Source: Mycolicibacterium sp. BiH015
GTDB taxonomy: Bacteria; Actinomycetota; Actinomycetes; Mycobacteriales; Mycobacteriaceae
NCBI RefSeq assembly: GCF_027706845.1
Contig: NZ_JAQGCZ010000002.1
Coordinates: 372,001-436,000 of the forward strand
Length of the DNA: 64,000 nucleotides
Reading direction: 5' to 3'
A model generated the notes under the pieces. That model was given only the letters and a program-made list of their open reading frames with translations. It was not told where the DNA came from and did not search any database. Positions 56,365 to 64,000 of this stretch are shown one piece after another. Within the stretch, counting starts at the first letter, position 1. Each line of letters opens with the position of its first letter. A program made the translations under genes and the position numbers.

Positions 56365-57497
56365 CGGGGAGTTCTTTCCCGGCGGGGCAGGAACGCCCCG
56401 GCCGGGGGATATCTGTCGTTCTCGCCGGCGGCGGCACGGCAGGCCACGTCGAACCCGCGATGGCGGTCGCCGATGCGTTGACCGCGCTGGACCCACAGGT
56501 GCGCATCACCGCGCTGGGCACCCATCGGGGGCTGGAAACCAGGCTGGTGCCGCAGCGCGGATATGACCTCAAGCTGATCACCCCGGTGCCGCTGCCGCGC
56601 AAGCTCTCCACGGACCTCATCCGGCTGCCGATGCGGGTGCGCAAGGCGGTCAGGGAGACGCGGGCGGTGCTCGACGAGGTTTCCGCCGACGTCGTCATCG
56701 GGTTCGGCGGTTACGTCGCGGTGCCGGCGTATCTGGCCGCCCGGCGCCGCGTGCCCGTCGTGGTCCACGAAGCCAACGCCAGTGCCGGATGGGCCAACAA
56801 GGTCGGCGCCCGGTTGGCCGTGCGCGTGCTCTCCGCCGTTCCCGATCCCGGTCTTGGACGCGTCGAGGTGGTGGGAGTGCCTGTGCGCGAGACGATCACC
56901 TCTCTGGACCGCATGGCGTTGCGCGCGCAGGCACGGGCGCACTTCGGATTCGCCCACGACGCAAAGGTGCTGCTGGTCTTCGGCGGGTCACAGGGCGCGC
57001 AGTCGTTGAACCGGGCGGTCTCGGGGGCTGCCGAAAGCCTTGCCGCAGCGGGTATCTCGGTTCTCCACGCCCACGGGCCGAAGAACACCCTCGAGCTGCC
57101 CTCACCGCGTCCGGGAGACCCGCCCTACGTGACTGTGCCGTACCTGGACCGGATGGATCTCGCCTATGCCGCTGCAGATCTGGCGGTGTGCCGGTCGGGG
57201 GCGATGACCGTCGCGGAGGTCAGTGCGGTGGGGTTGCCCGCGGTGTATGTACCGTTGCCCATCGGTAACGGCGAGCAACGACTGAACGCACTCCCGGTGG
57301 TCGAGGCGGGCGGCGGCATTCTCGTCGATGACCGTTCTCTCACATCGGAATTCGTCGCAGGCACGGTGACCGATCTTCTCGGCGACGAGGCCGCTGTCAA
57401 GGCGATGACGGCCGCCGCGGTGCGCGCGGGGCACCCGGAGGCGGCACGCCGGGTGGCCGAGATCGCGCTCGACGTCGCTCGCGGGGGGCAGCGATGA
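56361..57497 (+). CDS. murG: Lipid II synthase MurG
   Basis: 378-residue GT28 glycosyltransferase that adds GlcNAc to lipid I on the inner membrane face. N-terminal [18 protein letters not shown] is the membrane/acceptor G-loop; [10 protein letters not shown] and [24 protein letters not shown] bind UDP-GlcNAc. The GTG start overlaps the ftsW stop (GTGA). An alternative start slightly downstream would still keep the G-loop. Confidence 0.96.
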   Translation: MTGSSFPAGQERPGRGISVVLAGGGTAGHVEPAMAVADALTALDPQVRITALGTHRGLETRLVPQRGYDLKLITPVPLPRKLSTDLIRLPMRVRKAVRETRAVLDEVSADVVIGFGGYVAVPAYLAARRRVPVVVHEANASAGWANKVGARLAVRVLSAVPDPGLGRVEVVGVPVRETITSLDRMALRAQARAHFGFAHDAKVLLVFGGSQGAQSLNRAVSGAAESLAAAGISVLHAHGPKNTLELPSPRPGDPPYVTVPYLDRMDLAYAAADLAVCRSGAMTVAEVSAVGLPAVYVPLPIGNGEQRLNALPVVEAGGGILVDDRSLTSEFVAGTVTDLLGDEAAVKAMTAAAVRAGHPEAARRVAEIALDVARGGQR

Positions 57498-58903
57498 CCA
57501 CGGACCTGCCGGAGGAACTGCAGCGCGTCCACATGGTCGGCATCGGCGGAGCCGGGATGTCGGGTATCGCGCGCATCCTGCTCGACCGCGGGGGACTGGT
57601 GTCGGGGTCGGACGCCAAGGACTCCCGCGGGCTGATCGCGTTGCGGGCCCGCGGTGCCCAGGTGCGCGTCGGCCACGATCCGGCGGCGCTGGACATGCTG
57701 CCCGGAGGGCCGACTGCGGTGGTCACCACGCACGCCGCGATCCCGAAGACCAACCCGGAGCTGGTCGAGGCCCGAAACCGGGGGATTCCCGTCATCCTGC
57801 GGCCGGCCGCACTGGCCACGTTGATGGCGGGTCACACCACGCTGATGGTGACGGGTACGCACGGCAAGACGACCACCACGTCGATGATCATTGTCGCGTT
57901 GCAGCACAGTGGTTTTGACCCGTCCTTCGCCGTCGGTGGCGACCTCGGGCAGGCGGGCACCAACGCTCACCACGGCAGTGGGTCGTGCTTTGTCGCCGAG
58001 GCCGACGAAAGCGACGGCTCTCTGCTGGAGTACAGCCCGGACATCGTGGTCGTCACCAACATCGAGGCCGACCACCTCGACTTCTACGGCAGCGTCGAGG
58101 CATACACCGCGGTCTTCGATCAGTTCGTCGAGCGGATCCGGCCCGGCGGTGCGCTGGTGGTCTGCGCCGATGATGCCGGCGCGGCGGCGCTGGGGGAGCG
58201 TGCCGCGGCGCTCGGGGTGCGAGTGCTGCGGTATGGCAGCGCGAATGGTCTCGACGCCTCCCTGGCCGAGTGGAGTCAGCAGGGCACCGGCGCGGTCGCC
58301 CAGATCAGGTTGCGCGGCGAGACCGGCAGCCGTGTCGTGCGACTGTCGGTGCCGGGCAGGCACATGGCGCTCAACGCGCTGGGGGCTCTTCTGGCGGCGA
58401 CCGTGGCCGGTGCACCGGTGGACTCGGTGCTCGACGGGCTCGCCGGGTTCGACGGCGTCCGACGCCGCTTCGAGTTGGTCGGCACCGCCAACGGGGTCCG
58501 GGTTTTCGACGATTACGGCCATCACCCCACCGAAGTCCGCGTCACGCTCGCAGCCTTGCGTGCCGCAGTCGAAGGGCAGGGACGCGCGATCGCGGTTTTC
58601 CAGCCCCATTTGTATTCGCGCACACAAACTTTCGCCGCCGAGTTCGGTGAGGCGCTGAGCGCCGCCGACGAGGTCTTCGTGCTGGACGTCTACGCAGCGC
58701 GGGAGCAGCCACTGGCCGGCATCAGCGGGGCGACCGTCGCCGACGCGGTGACCGCACCGGTGACCTATATCCCGGATTTCTCCGCGGTCGCGGCGCGGGT
58801 GGCCGCATCCGTGGCCCCCGGCGACGTCGTCGTGACGATGGGCGCCGGTGATGTGACGCTGCTCGGCCGCGAGATCCTTGCCGAGGTTCAGGCGAGGGCA
58901 TGA
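57494..58903 (+). CDS. murC: UDP-MurNAc-L-alanine ligase
   Basis: 469 residues; first amino acid addition in peptidoglycan precursor synthesis. N-terminal [15 protein letters not shown] (UDP loop), ATP loop [13 protein letters not shown] (about 116-128), [11 protein letters not shown], and the late [11 protein letters not shown] motif. In mycobacteria MurC accepts L-Ala or Gly on N-glycolylated muramic acid precursors. ATGA overlaps join it to murG and ftsQ. No murB or ddl follows, as is usual in actinobacteria. Confidence 0.96.
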   Translation: MTTDLPEELQRVHMVGIGGAGMSGIARILLDRGGLVSGSDAKDSRGLIALRARGAQVRVGHDPAALDMLPGGPTAVVTTHAAIPKTNPELVEARNRGIPVILRPAALATLMAGHTTLMVTGTHGKTTTTSMIIVALQHSGFDPSFAVGGDLGQAGTNAHHGSGSCFVAEADESDGSLLEYSPDIVVVTNIEADHLDFYGSVEAYTAVFDQFVERIRPGGALVVCADDAGAAALGERAAALGVRVLRYGSANGLDASLAEWSQQGTGAVAQIRLRGETGSRVVRLSVPGRHMALNALGALLAATVAGAPVDSVLDGLAGFDGVRRRFELVGTANGVRVFDDYGHHPTEVRVTLAALRAAVEGQGRAIAVFQPHLYSRTQTFAAEFGEALSAADEVFVLDVYAAREQPLAGISGATVADAVTAPVTYIPDFSAVAARVAASVAPGDVVVTMGAGDVTLLGREILAEVQARA

Positions 58904-59811
58904 CGGAGCCGACCGAACCCGAGACGGCCGAGACGTCGGAGCAATCCGAGACACCGCAGCCGTCCGAGGCGCCGGAGCCATCCGAGGCCGAGGACTTCGA
59001 GGGTCCGCGGCGGCGCGCTCGGCGCGAACGCGAGGAGCGGCGTGCGGCCCAAGCCAGGGCCACCGCCATCGAAGAAGCCCGCCGGGAAGCCAAGCGCAAG
59101 GTGCTGGGCCGGCCCGAGCCGCAGACGAGGACCCTCGGCCGCGGCACCGTGCGGGGGCTGAAGGTTCTGATGTGGACTGCGGTGCTCGCCGTCGTGGTCG
59201 TCGGCCTCGGGCTGCTGCTGTACTTCACGCCGATCATGTCGGCACGAAGCATCGTAGTGACCGGAGTCGGTGCGGTGACGCAGGAAGAGGTGGTGGCCGC
59301 GGCAGCCGTCGCGCCTGGGACGCCGTTGCTCCAGGTGAACACCGATGCCGTCGCCGAGCGCGTGGCGGGCATTCGCCGCATCGCCTCGGCCCGGGTGCAG
59401 CGTCAGTACCCGTCGACGCTGCGGATCACGATCGTGGAGCGGGTGCCGGTGGTGGTCAGGGATTACCCGGATGGCGTGCACCTGTTCGACAAGGACGGCG
59501 TCGACTTCGCCACCGGCCCGCCGCCGCCTGGAATTCCGTACCTGGAGACCGACAACCCCGGGCCCAATGATCCGGCTACCAAGGCGGCGCTGCAGGTGAT
59601 GACGTCGTTGCGTCCCGACGTGGCCGCCCAGGTGGGCCGCGTGTCGGCGCCGTCGATGGCCTCGATCACGCTGACGTTGATCGATGGACGCACCGTCGTG
59701 TGGGGGACGACCGACCGCACGGAGGAGAAAGCCCTCAAGCTGGCGGCTCTGCTGACCCAGCCGGGCCAGGTCTATGACGTCTCCAGCCCGGATCTGCCGA
59801 CCGTCAAGTAA
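58900..59811 (+). CDS. ftsQ: Cell division protein FtsQ
   Basis: 303 residues. Acidic then basic cytoplasmic N terminus of about 85 residues (Glu/Pro/Ser repeats, then Arg-rich), one transmembrane helix (about 92-112), a POTRA domain ([18 protein letters not shown], about 117-185) and the FtsQ beta domain. It scaffolds the divisome between FtsZ-side and PBP-side proteins. Last gene before the ftsZ promoter region. Confidence 0.94.
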   Translation: MTEPTEPETAETSEQSETPQPSEAPEPSEAEDFEGPRRRARREREERRAAQARATAIEEARREAKRKVLGRPEPQTRTLGRGTVRGLKVLMWTAVLAVVVVGLGLLLYFTPIMSARSIVVTGVGAVTQEEVVAAAAVAPGTPLLQVNTDAVAERVAGIRRIASARVQRQYPSTLRITIVERVPVVVRDYPDGVHLFDKDGVDFATGPPPPGIPYLETDNPGPNDPATKAALQVMTSLRPDVAAQVGRVSAPSMASITLTLIDGRTVVWGTTDRTEEKALKLAALLTQPGQVYDVSSPDLPTVK

Positions 59812-59997
59812 TCCGCCACACGACTCAAGAATTTCGTGTCGTTTCGGCGCGCCTGCCCGGCATGTGTGGCACCCGGCCCTACCGTTCTGGTTGCGCGGAA
59901 CAACTTGACATAACTCTAAGCCTCTTGTTGAGGTTGAGGGTTTGCTCCAGCGGTTATCCGTACCAAGGCAGGCAATCCGAAGGCAGGAAGGGCACCC
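59812..59997 (+). promoter_or_regulatory. ftsQ-ftsZ intergenic region, ftsZ promoters
   Basis: 186 bp without a gene. A TTGACA (-35 consensus) is at 59905-59910, but no clear -10 lies 16-18 bp downstream. An imperfect hairpin just after the ftsQ stop (ACACGA ... TCGTGT near 59819-59840) has no T-run. The ribosome site GGAAGGG precedes the ftsZ ATG. ftsZ is known to have its own promoters in mycobacteria. Confidence 0.5.
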
Positions 59998-61173
59998 ATG
60001 ACCCCCCCGCATAACTACCTCGCAGTCATCAAGGTGGTCGGCATCGGCGGCGGTGGCGTCAACGCCGTCAACCGGATGATCGAGCAGGGTCTCAAAGGCG
60101 TCGAGTTCATCGCGATCAACACCGACGCCCAGGCGCTGTTGATGAGCGATGCCGACGTCAAACTCGACGTCGGCCGCGATTCGACGCGCGGCCTCGGCGC
60201 AGGCGCGGACCCCGAGGTGGGCCGCAAGGCCGCCGAGGACGCCAAGGACGACATCGAGGAGCTGCTCCGCGGCGCCGACATGGTGTTCGTGACCGCTGGC
60301 GAAGGCGGCGGCACCGGCACGGGCGGGGCGCCCGTCGTCGCATCCATCGCGCGCAAGCTCGGCGCGCTCACCGTCGGCGTGGTGACGCGACCCTTCTCAT
60401 TCGAGGGCAAGCGGCGCAGCAATCAGGCCGAGAACGGCATCCAGGCTCTGCGCGAGAGCTGCGACACGCTCATCGTCATCCCCAACGACCGGCTGCTGCA
60501 GATGGGTGACGCCGCGGTCTCGCTGATGGACGCGTTCCGCAGTGCCGACGAGGTGCTGCTCAACGGCGTGCAAGGCATCACCGACCTCATCACCACGCCG
60601 GGGCTGATCAACGTCGACTTCGCCGACGTCAAGGGCGTCATGAGTTCGGCGGGCACTGCGCTGATGGGCATCGGCTCGGCGCGCGGGGACGGGCGCGCTC
60701 TCAAGGCCGCCGAGATCGCGATCAACTCGCCGCTACTGGAGGCGTCGATGGAGGGTGCGCAGGGCGTGCTGCTCTCGGTCGCCGGCGGTAGCGACCTGGG
60801 CCTGTTCGAGATCAACGAGGCTGCCTCCCTGGTGCAGGACTCCGCTCATCCCGACGCCAACATCATCTTCGGCACCGTCATCGACGACTCGCTCGGCGAC
60901 GAGGTGCGTGTCACCGTGATCGCCGCCGGCTTCGACGCCGCCGGACCGGGTCGCAAGCCCGTCACCGGCGAATCGCAGGCCGCGGCAGCACAGGCGGCGG
61001 CTCCCGTCGCGTCCGGCAAGGCCGGCCGGGTGAACTCGACGATCTTCGAGCCGTCCGACCCGACCAGCGTGCCGGCCGGCCACACGAATGGAGCCACGGT
61101 GCGGATCGGCGGCCCGGATGACGGTGGCATCTCCGATGATGACGTCGACGTCCCGCCGTTCATGCGCCACTGA
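59998..61173 (+). CDS. ftsZ: Cell division GTPase FtsZ
   Basis: 391-residue tubulin homologue forming the Z-ring. [16 protein letters not shown] at the N terminus, the tubulin signature [12 protein letters not shown] (about 101-112), the T7 loop [11 protein letters not shown], then a Gly/Ala linker and the C-terminal peptide [12 protein letters not shown], which binds SepF and FtsW. FtsA is absent in actinobacteria, so SepF (encoded downstream) is the expected membrane tether. The ATG follows GGAAGGG. Confidence 0.98.
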   Translation: MTPPHNYLAVIKVVGIGGGGVNAVNRMIEQGLKGVEFIAINTDAQALLMSDADVKLDVGRDSTRGLGAGADPEVGRKAAEDAKDDIEELLRGADMVFVTAGEGGGTGTGGAPVVASIARKLGALTVGVVTRPFSFEGKRRSNQAENGIQALRESCDTLIVIPNDRLLQMGDAAVSLMDAFRSADEVLLNGVQGITDLITTPGLINVDFADVKGVMSSAGTALMGIGSARGDGRALKAAEIAINSPLLEASMEGAQGVLLSVAGGSDLGLFEINEAASLVQDSAHPDANIIFGTVIDDSLGDEVRVTVIAAGFDAAGPGRKPVTGESQAAAAQAAAPVASGKAGRVNSTIFEPSDPTSVPAGHTNGATVRIGGPDDGGISDDDVDVPPFMRH

Positions 61174-61177
61174 CCCG

Positions 61178-61183
61178 TACGGT
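61178..61183 (+). promoter_or_regulatory. -10 hexamer, leaderless yfiH
   Basis: TACGGT followed by 6 nt and then the ATG at 61190; no ribosome site. It suggests a promoter for yfiH-yggS-sepF separate from ftsZ. Confidence 0.45.
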
Positions 61184-61189
61184 CGCACT

Positions 61190-61903
61190 ATGGCTCTTCG
61201 GGTCAGGCGTGTGACCACCACCCGCGCCGGCGGGGTGTCGAAACCCCCCTTCGACACATTCAACCTGGGTGACCACGTCGGCGACGATGCCGCTGCGGTC
61301 GCGGCCAACCGGCACCGCCTCGCCACGGCCATCGGGCTGGGCGACGACGCGGTGGTGTGGATGAACCAGGTGCACAGCGCCAACGTCGCGGTTGTCGACC
61401 ACGGTGGCCGAACCGTGCCTGACACCGACGCGTTGGTGACGACGACGCCTCGGTTGGCGCTGGCGGTGGTGACCGCCGACTGTGTGCCCGTGCTGATGGC
61501 CGACGCGCGAGGCGGCGTCGTGGCGGCGGTGCACGCGGGCCGGGTGGGCGCGGCGAGCGCGATCGTCGCGCGGGCGCTGGAGACGATGGTGAGATCGGGC
61601 GCGGATGTCGGCGATGTGTCGGTGTTGCTGGGGCCCGCGGTCAGCGGTCGTAACTACGAGGTGCCCGAGCCGATGGCCGCCGAGGTCGAACGCGCGCTTC
61701 CCGGCAGCCGGACGAGAACGAGTCGCGGCACGCCGGGCCTGGATCTGCGCGCCGGAATCGCCGCGCAGCTGCGGTCGTTGGGCGTCACGTCGATCGACGT
61801 CGATCCGCGGTGCACGGTCGACGATCCGAACCTGTTCAGTCACCGGCGGAACAACCCGACGGGGCGGTTGGCGTCGCTGATCTGGTTGGAGCCCGGGCGA
61901 TGA
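61190..61903 (+). CDS. yfiH: Multicopper polyphenol oxidase / purine nucleosidase family protein YfiH
   Basis: 237 residues, DUF152/YlmD family. Characteristic motifs: NLGDHVGDD, MNQVHSANVAVV (metal His), TADCVPVLMAD (Cys) and AAVHAGRVGAAS (His), which form the zinc/copper site. Family members act on adenosine and inosine or oxidise phenolics. The E. coli member edits L-Ser from UDP-MurNAc, which would fit this location. The ATG at 61190 is set by the -10 hexamer. It overlaps yggS by 4 nt. Confidence 0.9.
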   Translation: MALRVRRVTTTRAGGVSKPPFDTFNLGDHVGDDAAAVAANRHRLATAIGLGDDAVVWMNQVHSANVAVVDHGGRTVPDTDALVTTTPRLALAVVTADCVPVLMADARGGVVAAVHAGRVGAASAIVARALETMVRSGADVGDVSVLLGPAVSGRNYEVPEPMAAEVERALPGSRTRTSRGTPGLDLRAGIAAQLRSLGVTSIDVDPRCTVDDPNLFSHRRNNPTGRLASLIWLEPGR

Positions 61904-62694
61904 CGTCCCGCGAGGAGGAGCTCGGCACGGCGCTGACAGCGTTACGCGACCGGCTACACCGTGCGGCGGCGCACGCAGGACGAGATGTCGCCGACATCGA
62001 GCTGCTTCCCGTCACCAAGTTCTTCCCGGCCTCCGACGTGATCGCGTTGCACCGGCTGGGCTGCACGGCTTTCGCAGAGTCGCGGGATCAAGAAGCCGCT
62101 GCCAAGGTCGAGGAGGTCGGTCGACAGATCGGGTCGGCGCAGCTCCGCTGGCACATGGTCGGACGGATTCAGCGCAACAAGGCGCGTTCGGTGGCGCAGT
62201 GGGCGTATGCGGCGCACTCCGTCGACGGTGCCAAGGTGGTCGCGGCGCTCGACCGGGCCGCCTCCGATGCCCTGGAGGCAGGACGGCGATCCGGGCCGCT
62301 GAAGGTATATGTGCAGGTCAGCATCGACGGAGACGAAGCGCGAGGCGGGATCGACGTCGAGGCGACCGAGCGCATCGACGAATTGTGCGCCGCGATCGAC
62401 GGGGCGGCGGGTCTGGAACTCGTCGGCCTGATGGCCATTCCGCCGCTGGGATCGGATGCCGGCGAAGCGTTCGCACGCCTGCAGCGGGAGCGTGACCGGC
62501 TGCAACCGCTCTATCAGCAACGCTTGGGACTGTCGGCGGGAATGTCCGGCGATCTGGAATCGGCGGTCCGACACGGATCCACTTGTGTGCGTGTCGGTAC
62601 CGCTCTATTGGGGCAGCGACCGCTAACGTCACCGGAAGTAGTCACACCAGTCACACCTTCATCACAGGCACCGCAAGAAGGGTCCGAACAATGA
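61900..62694 (+). CDS. yggS: PLP homeostasis protein YggS/PLPBP
   Basis: 264-residue PLP-binding TIM-barrel protein without known enzymatic activity; it balances pyridoxal phosphate and amino acid pools. The PLP lysine is in [10 protein letters not shown] (about residue 39), [12 protein letters not shown] follows, and [12 protein letters not shown] ends the phosphate-binding part. The C terminus has a 25-residue Thr/Pro tail. ATGA overlaps with yfiH and sepF show tight coupling. Confidence 0.94.
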   Translation: MTSREEELGTALTALRDRLHRAAAHAGRDVADIELLPVTKFFPASDVIALHRLGCTAFAESRDQEAAAKVEEVGRQIGSAQLRWHMVGRIQRNKARSVAQWAYAAHSVDGAKVVAALDRAASDALEAGRRSGPLKVYVQVSIDGDEARGGIDVEATERIDELCAAIDGAAGLELVGLMAIPPLGSDAGEAFARLQRERDRLQPLYQQRLGLSAGMSGDLESAVRHGSTCVRVGTALLGQRPLTSPEVVTPVTPSSQAPQEGSEQ

Positions 62695-63335
62695 GCACAC
62701 TGCACAAAGTCAAGGCCTACTTCGGTATGGCGCCGATGGATGATTACGAGGACGACTACTACGACGACGACGACCGCGGCCCCGCGCGCGGTTACCGCCG
62801 CTCGCGGGAGGACCGCTTCGAGGACGAGGGCTATTCGCGCGGGTATGACGATCGCGCTCGCGAGTACGACGAGCCCGCGGCCTACCGTGGCGGGATGCCC
62901 GGTGGATTCGACGACTCCCGATTCGAGCCCCGCATGCGAACCCCGCGCGAGTTCGACCGCACTCCACCGCGTTTCGGCGCCATGCGCGGTTCGACCCGCG
63001 GCGCGTTGGCGATGGATCCGCGCGGAATGGCCGAGCTGTTCGAGGCCGGCAGCCCGCTGGCCAAGATCACCACGCTGCGCCCCAAGGACTACAGCGAGGC
63101 ACGCACCATCGGCGAGCGGTTCCGCGACGGCACCCCGGTGATCATGGATCTGGTGTCGATGGACAACGCCGACGCCAAGCGGCTCGTCGACTTCGCGGCC
63201 GGGCTCGCCTTCGCGCTTCGCGGTTCGTTCGACAAGGTCGCCACCAAGGTGTTCCTGCTGTCGCCGGCAGATGTGGACGTCACGGCCGAGCAGCGCCGCC
63301 GCATCGCCGAAGCAGGCTTCTACGCCTACCAGTAG
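62691..63335 (+). CDS. sepF: Cell division protein SepF
   Basis: 214 residues. N-terminal amphipathic membrane helix ([13 protein letters not shown]), a long Asp/Tyr/Arg-rich disordered linker (15-115), and the C-terminal SepF fold (about 125-214: [16 protein letters not shown] ... [13 protein letters not shown]). It anchors FtsZ to the membrane in place of FtsA. The ATG overlaps yggS by 4 nt; AGAAGGG lies upstream. Confidence 0.95.
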   Translation: MSTLHKVKAYFGMAPMDDYEDDYYDDDDRGPARGYRRSREDRFEDEGYSRGYDDRAREYDEPAAYRGGMPGGFDDSRFEPRMRTPREFDRTPPRFGAMRGSTRGALAMDPRGMAELFEAGSPLAKITTLRPKDYSEARTIGERFRDGTPVIMDLVSMDNADAKRLVDFAAGLAFALRGSFDKVATKVFLLSPADVDVTAEQRRRIAEAGFYAYQ

Positions 63336-63444
63336 TCAGGCTCGTCACCCCGGGTAGGCTGACTCCGTCGCACTCATGTTGCGGCCCAGGCTGCACATGG
63401 CCTGTTGTCAAAGTCACACATCTGCCTGAGTGAGGTCGGCTTCG

Positions 63445-63735
63445 TTGGCGCTCTTCTTCGAAATCCTGGGTTTCGCGCTGTTCATTTTCTGGCTGCTGCT
63501 GATTGCCCGGGTCGTGGTCGAGTTCATCCGCTCGTTCAGCCGTGACTGGCATCCGCGCGGAGTAACCGTCGTCCTGCTGGAAATCATCATGACGCTGACC
63601 GATCCGCCGGTGAAGCTGATGCGCCGGATAATCCCGCAGCTCACGATAGGTGCGGTACGCATCGACCTGTCGATCATGGTGCTGCTTCTGATCGCCTTCA
63701 TCGGGATGCGCCTGGCGTTCGGCGCCGCGGTCTGA
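63445..63735 (+). CDS. yggT: YggT family membrane protein
   Basis: 96 residues with two transmembrane helices (about 4-26 and 70-92) and the family pattern FIRSFSRDWHPRG and LTDPPVKLMRRIIPQ between them. Function is unsettled; the gene lies between sepF and wag31 throughout actinobacteria. The TTG at 63445 has GAGG 9 nt upstream and gives the length I recall for Rv2146c; a GTG at 63430 is the alternative. The 109 bp after sepF hold no other gene. Confidence 0.9.
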   Translation: MALFFEILGFALFIFWLLLIARVVVEFIRSFSRDWHPRGVTVVLLEIIMTLTDPPVKLMRRIIPQLTIGAVRIDLSIMVLLLIAFIGMRLAFGAAV

Positions 63736-63949
63736 CCCGTGCCGGGCCGCGACGATCCGGTGGTGAGGCCGCGGCGAATACAGCTTTGCGGCATTCCGGG
63801 CGGTGACCGGGAAAGTTGAGTTTCGGTATTAATTATCGACCTCTCCTGCAACCGCCGGGTCTGGTGTGACAGGATGGACGCCAGTTACGTTCCAGTAAGG
63901 CTTTACACTTCGTGATCAGTTGACGGTCCAGACTTCAAGGGGGCAGACG
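63736..63949 (+). promoter_or_regulatory. yggT-wag31 intergenic region
   Basis: 214 bp without a gene. A TACACT at 63904-63909 is the best -10 for wag31; its -35 zone is weak. An AT-rich patch (about 63826-63837) stands out in this GC-rich DNA. AAGGGGG about 8 nt before the ATG is the wag31 ribosome site. The length suggests wag31 is transcribed on its own. Confidence 0.5.
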
Positions 63950-64000
63950 ATGCCGCTCACTCCTGCCGACGTGCACAACGTGGCGTTCAGCAAGCCACCC
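63950..64000 (+). CDS. wag31: DivIVA/Wag31 polar growth protein, first 17 codons
   Basis: Cut by the window end. The visible residues MPLTPADVHNVAFSKPP are the conserved N-terminal DivIVA membrane-binding segment, essential for polar growth in mycobacteria. The ATG follows AAGGGGG. Identity is supported by this motif and by its position after sepF-yggT. Confidence 0.95.
   Translation, partial: MPLTPADVHNVAFSKPP

Noticed and set aside
57164..58981. 605-codon minus-strand open frame
   Set aside because: Antisense to murG and murC; shadow of high GC at third positions.
59905..59935. Full SigA promoter for ftsZ at the TTGACA
   Set aside because: The -35 matches consensus but I could not find an acceptable -10 at 16-18 bp, so only the region was annotated.

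Overview
The window is a GC-rich (about two-thirds G+C) stretch of mycobacterial chromosome, most likely from a fast-growing environmental species (Mycolicibacterium type). The gene order matches, gene for gene and in inverted orientation, the Mycobacterium tuberculosis H37Rv block from sucB/dlaT (Rv2215) to wag31 (Rv2145c). Orthologue names and Rv numbers are recalled, not looked up; motifs, start codons and spacings were read from the sequence. The insertions that interrupt this block in H37Rv (an IS gene next to aroG, IS6110 before mraZ, the PE_PGRS38 group between pbpB and murE) are absent, and no tRNA, rRNA, CRISPR or prophage was seen.

Layout. 1-12 kb: central metabolism and cofactors (dlaT, an EphD-like protein, pepB, gcvT, ilvE, a DUF3043-cobT-cobS operon, glycerate kinase, an A-type Fe-S carrier, adenosine kinase). 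12-22 kb: asnB and the respiratory supercomplex genes ctaC-ctaF facing qcrB-qcrA-qcrC-ctaE, with mmpS3 and a membrane protein between them and a strong bidirectional terminator at the junction. 22-31 kb: trpD, a DEDDh/GIY-YIG nuclease, a NlpC/P60 hydrolase, a HEXXH protein, pimB and fadD15. 30-37 kb: two SRPBCC proteins, an ArsA-like ATPase, a PlsC acyltransferase, a GT87 mannosyltransferase, a membrane protein, an exoribonuclease and aroG. 38-44 kb: pknL and its substrate-type DNA-binding protein, mptA, idsA2, lppM, a GNAT and a DUF3040 protein. 44-64 kb: the division and cell wall (dcw) cluster mraZ-rsmH-ftsL-pbpB-murE-murF-mraY-murD-ftsW-murG-murC-ftsQ-ftsZ-yfiH-yggS-sepF-yggT-wag31 (cut by the window end), with most junctions overlapping by 4 nt.

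How the parts fit: much of the window builds the envelope. Peptidoglycan precursor synthesis and septation (dcw) sit beside phosphatidylinositol mannoside / lipoarabinomannan synthesis (pimB, mptA, mptC, plsC-like), prenyl diphosphate supply (idsA2), precursor amidation (asnB) and a wall hydrolase, plus the bc1-aa3 respiratory chain.

Points worth attention: (1) two genes, the ArsA-like ATPase and murD, have no ATG/GTG/TTG upstream of their nucleotide-binding motifs and appear to start at CTG; (2) the EphD-like protein has lost the hydrolase cap and catalytic nucleophile but keeps an intact SDR domain; (3) many genes have a -10 hexamer 6-8 nt before the start codon, predicting leaderless mRNAs; (4) aroG ends in a three-copy 27-bp tandem repeat that triplicates its last codons and forms serial hairpins; (5) MraZ-type operator repeats precede mraZ, with a second inverted set just after the upstream terminator. 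I found no wholly new multi-gene system.
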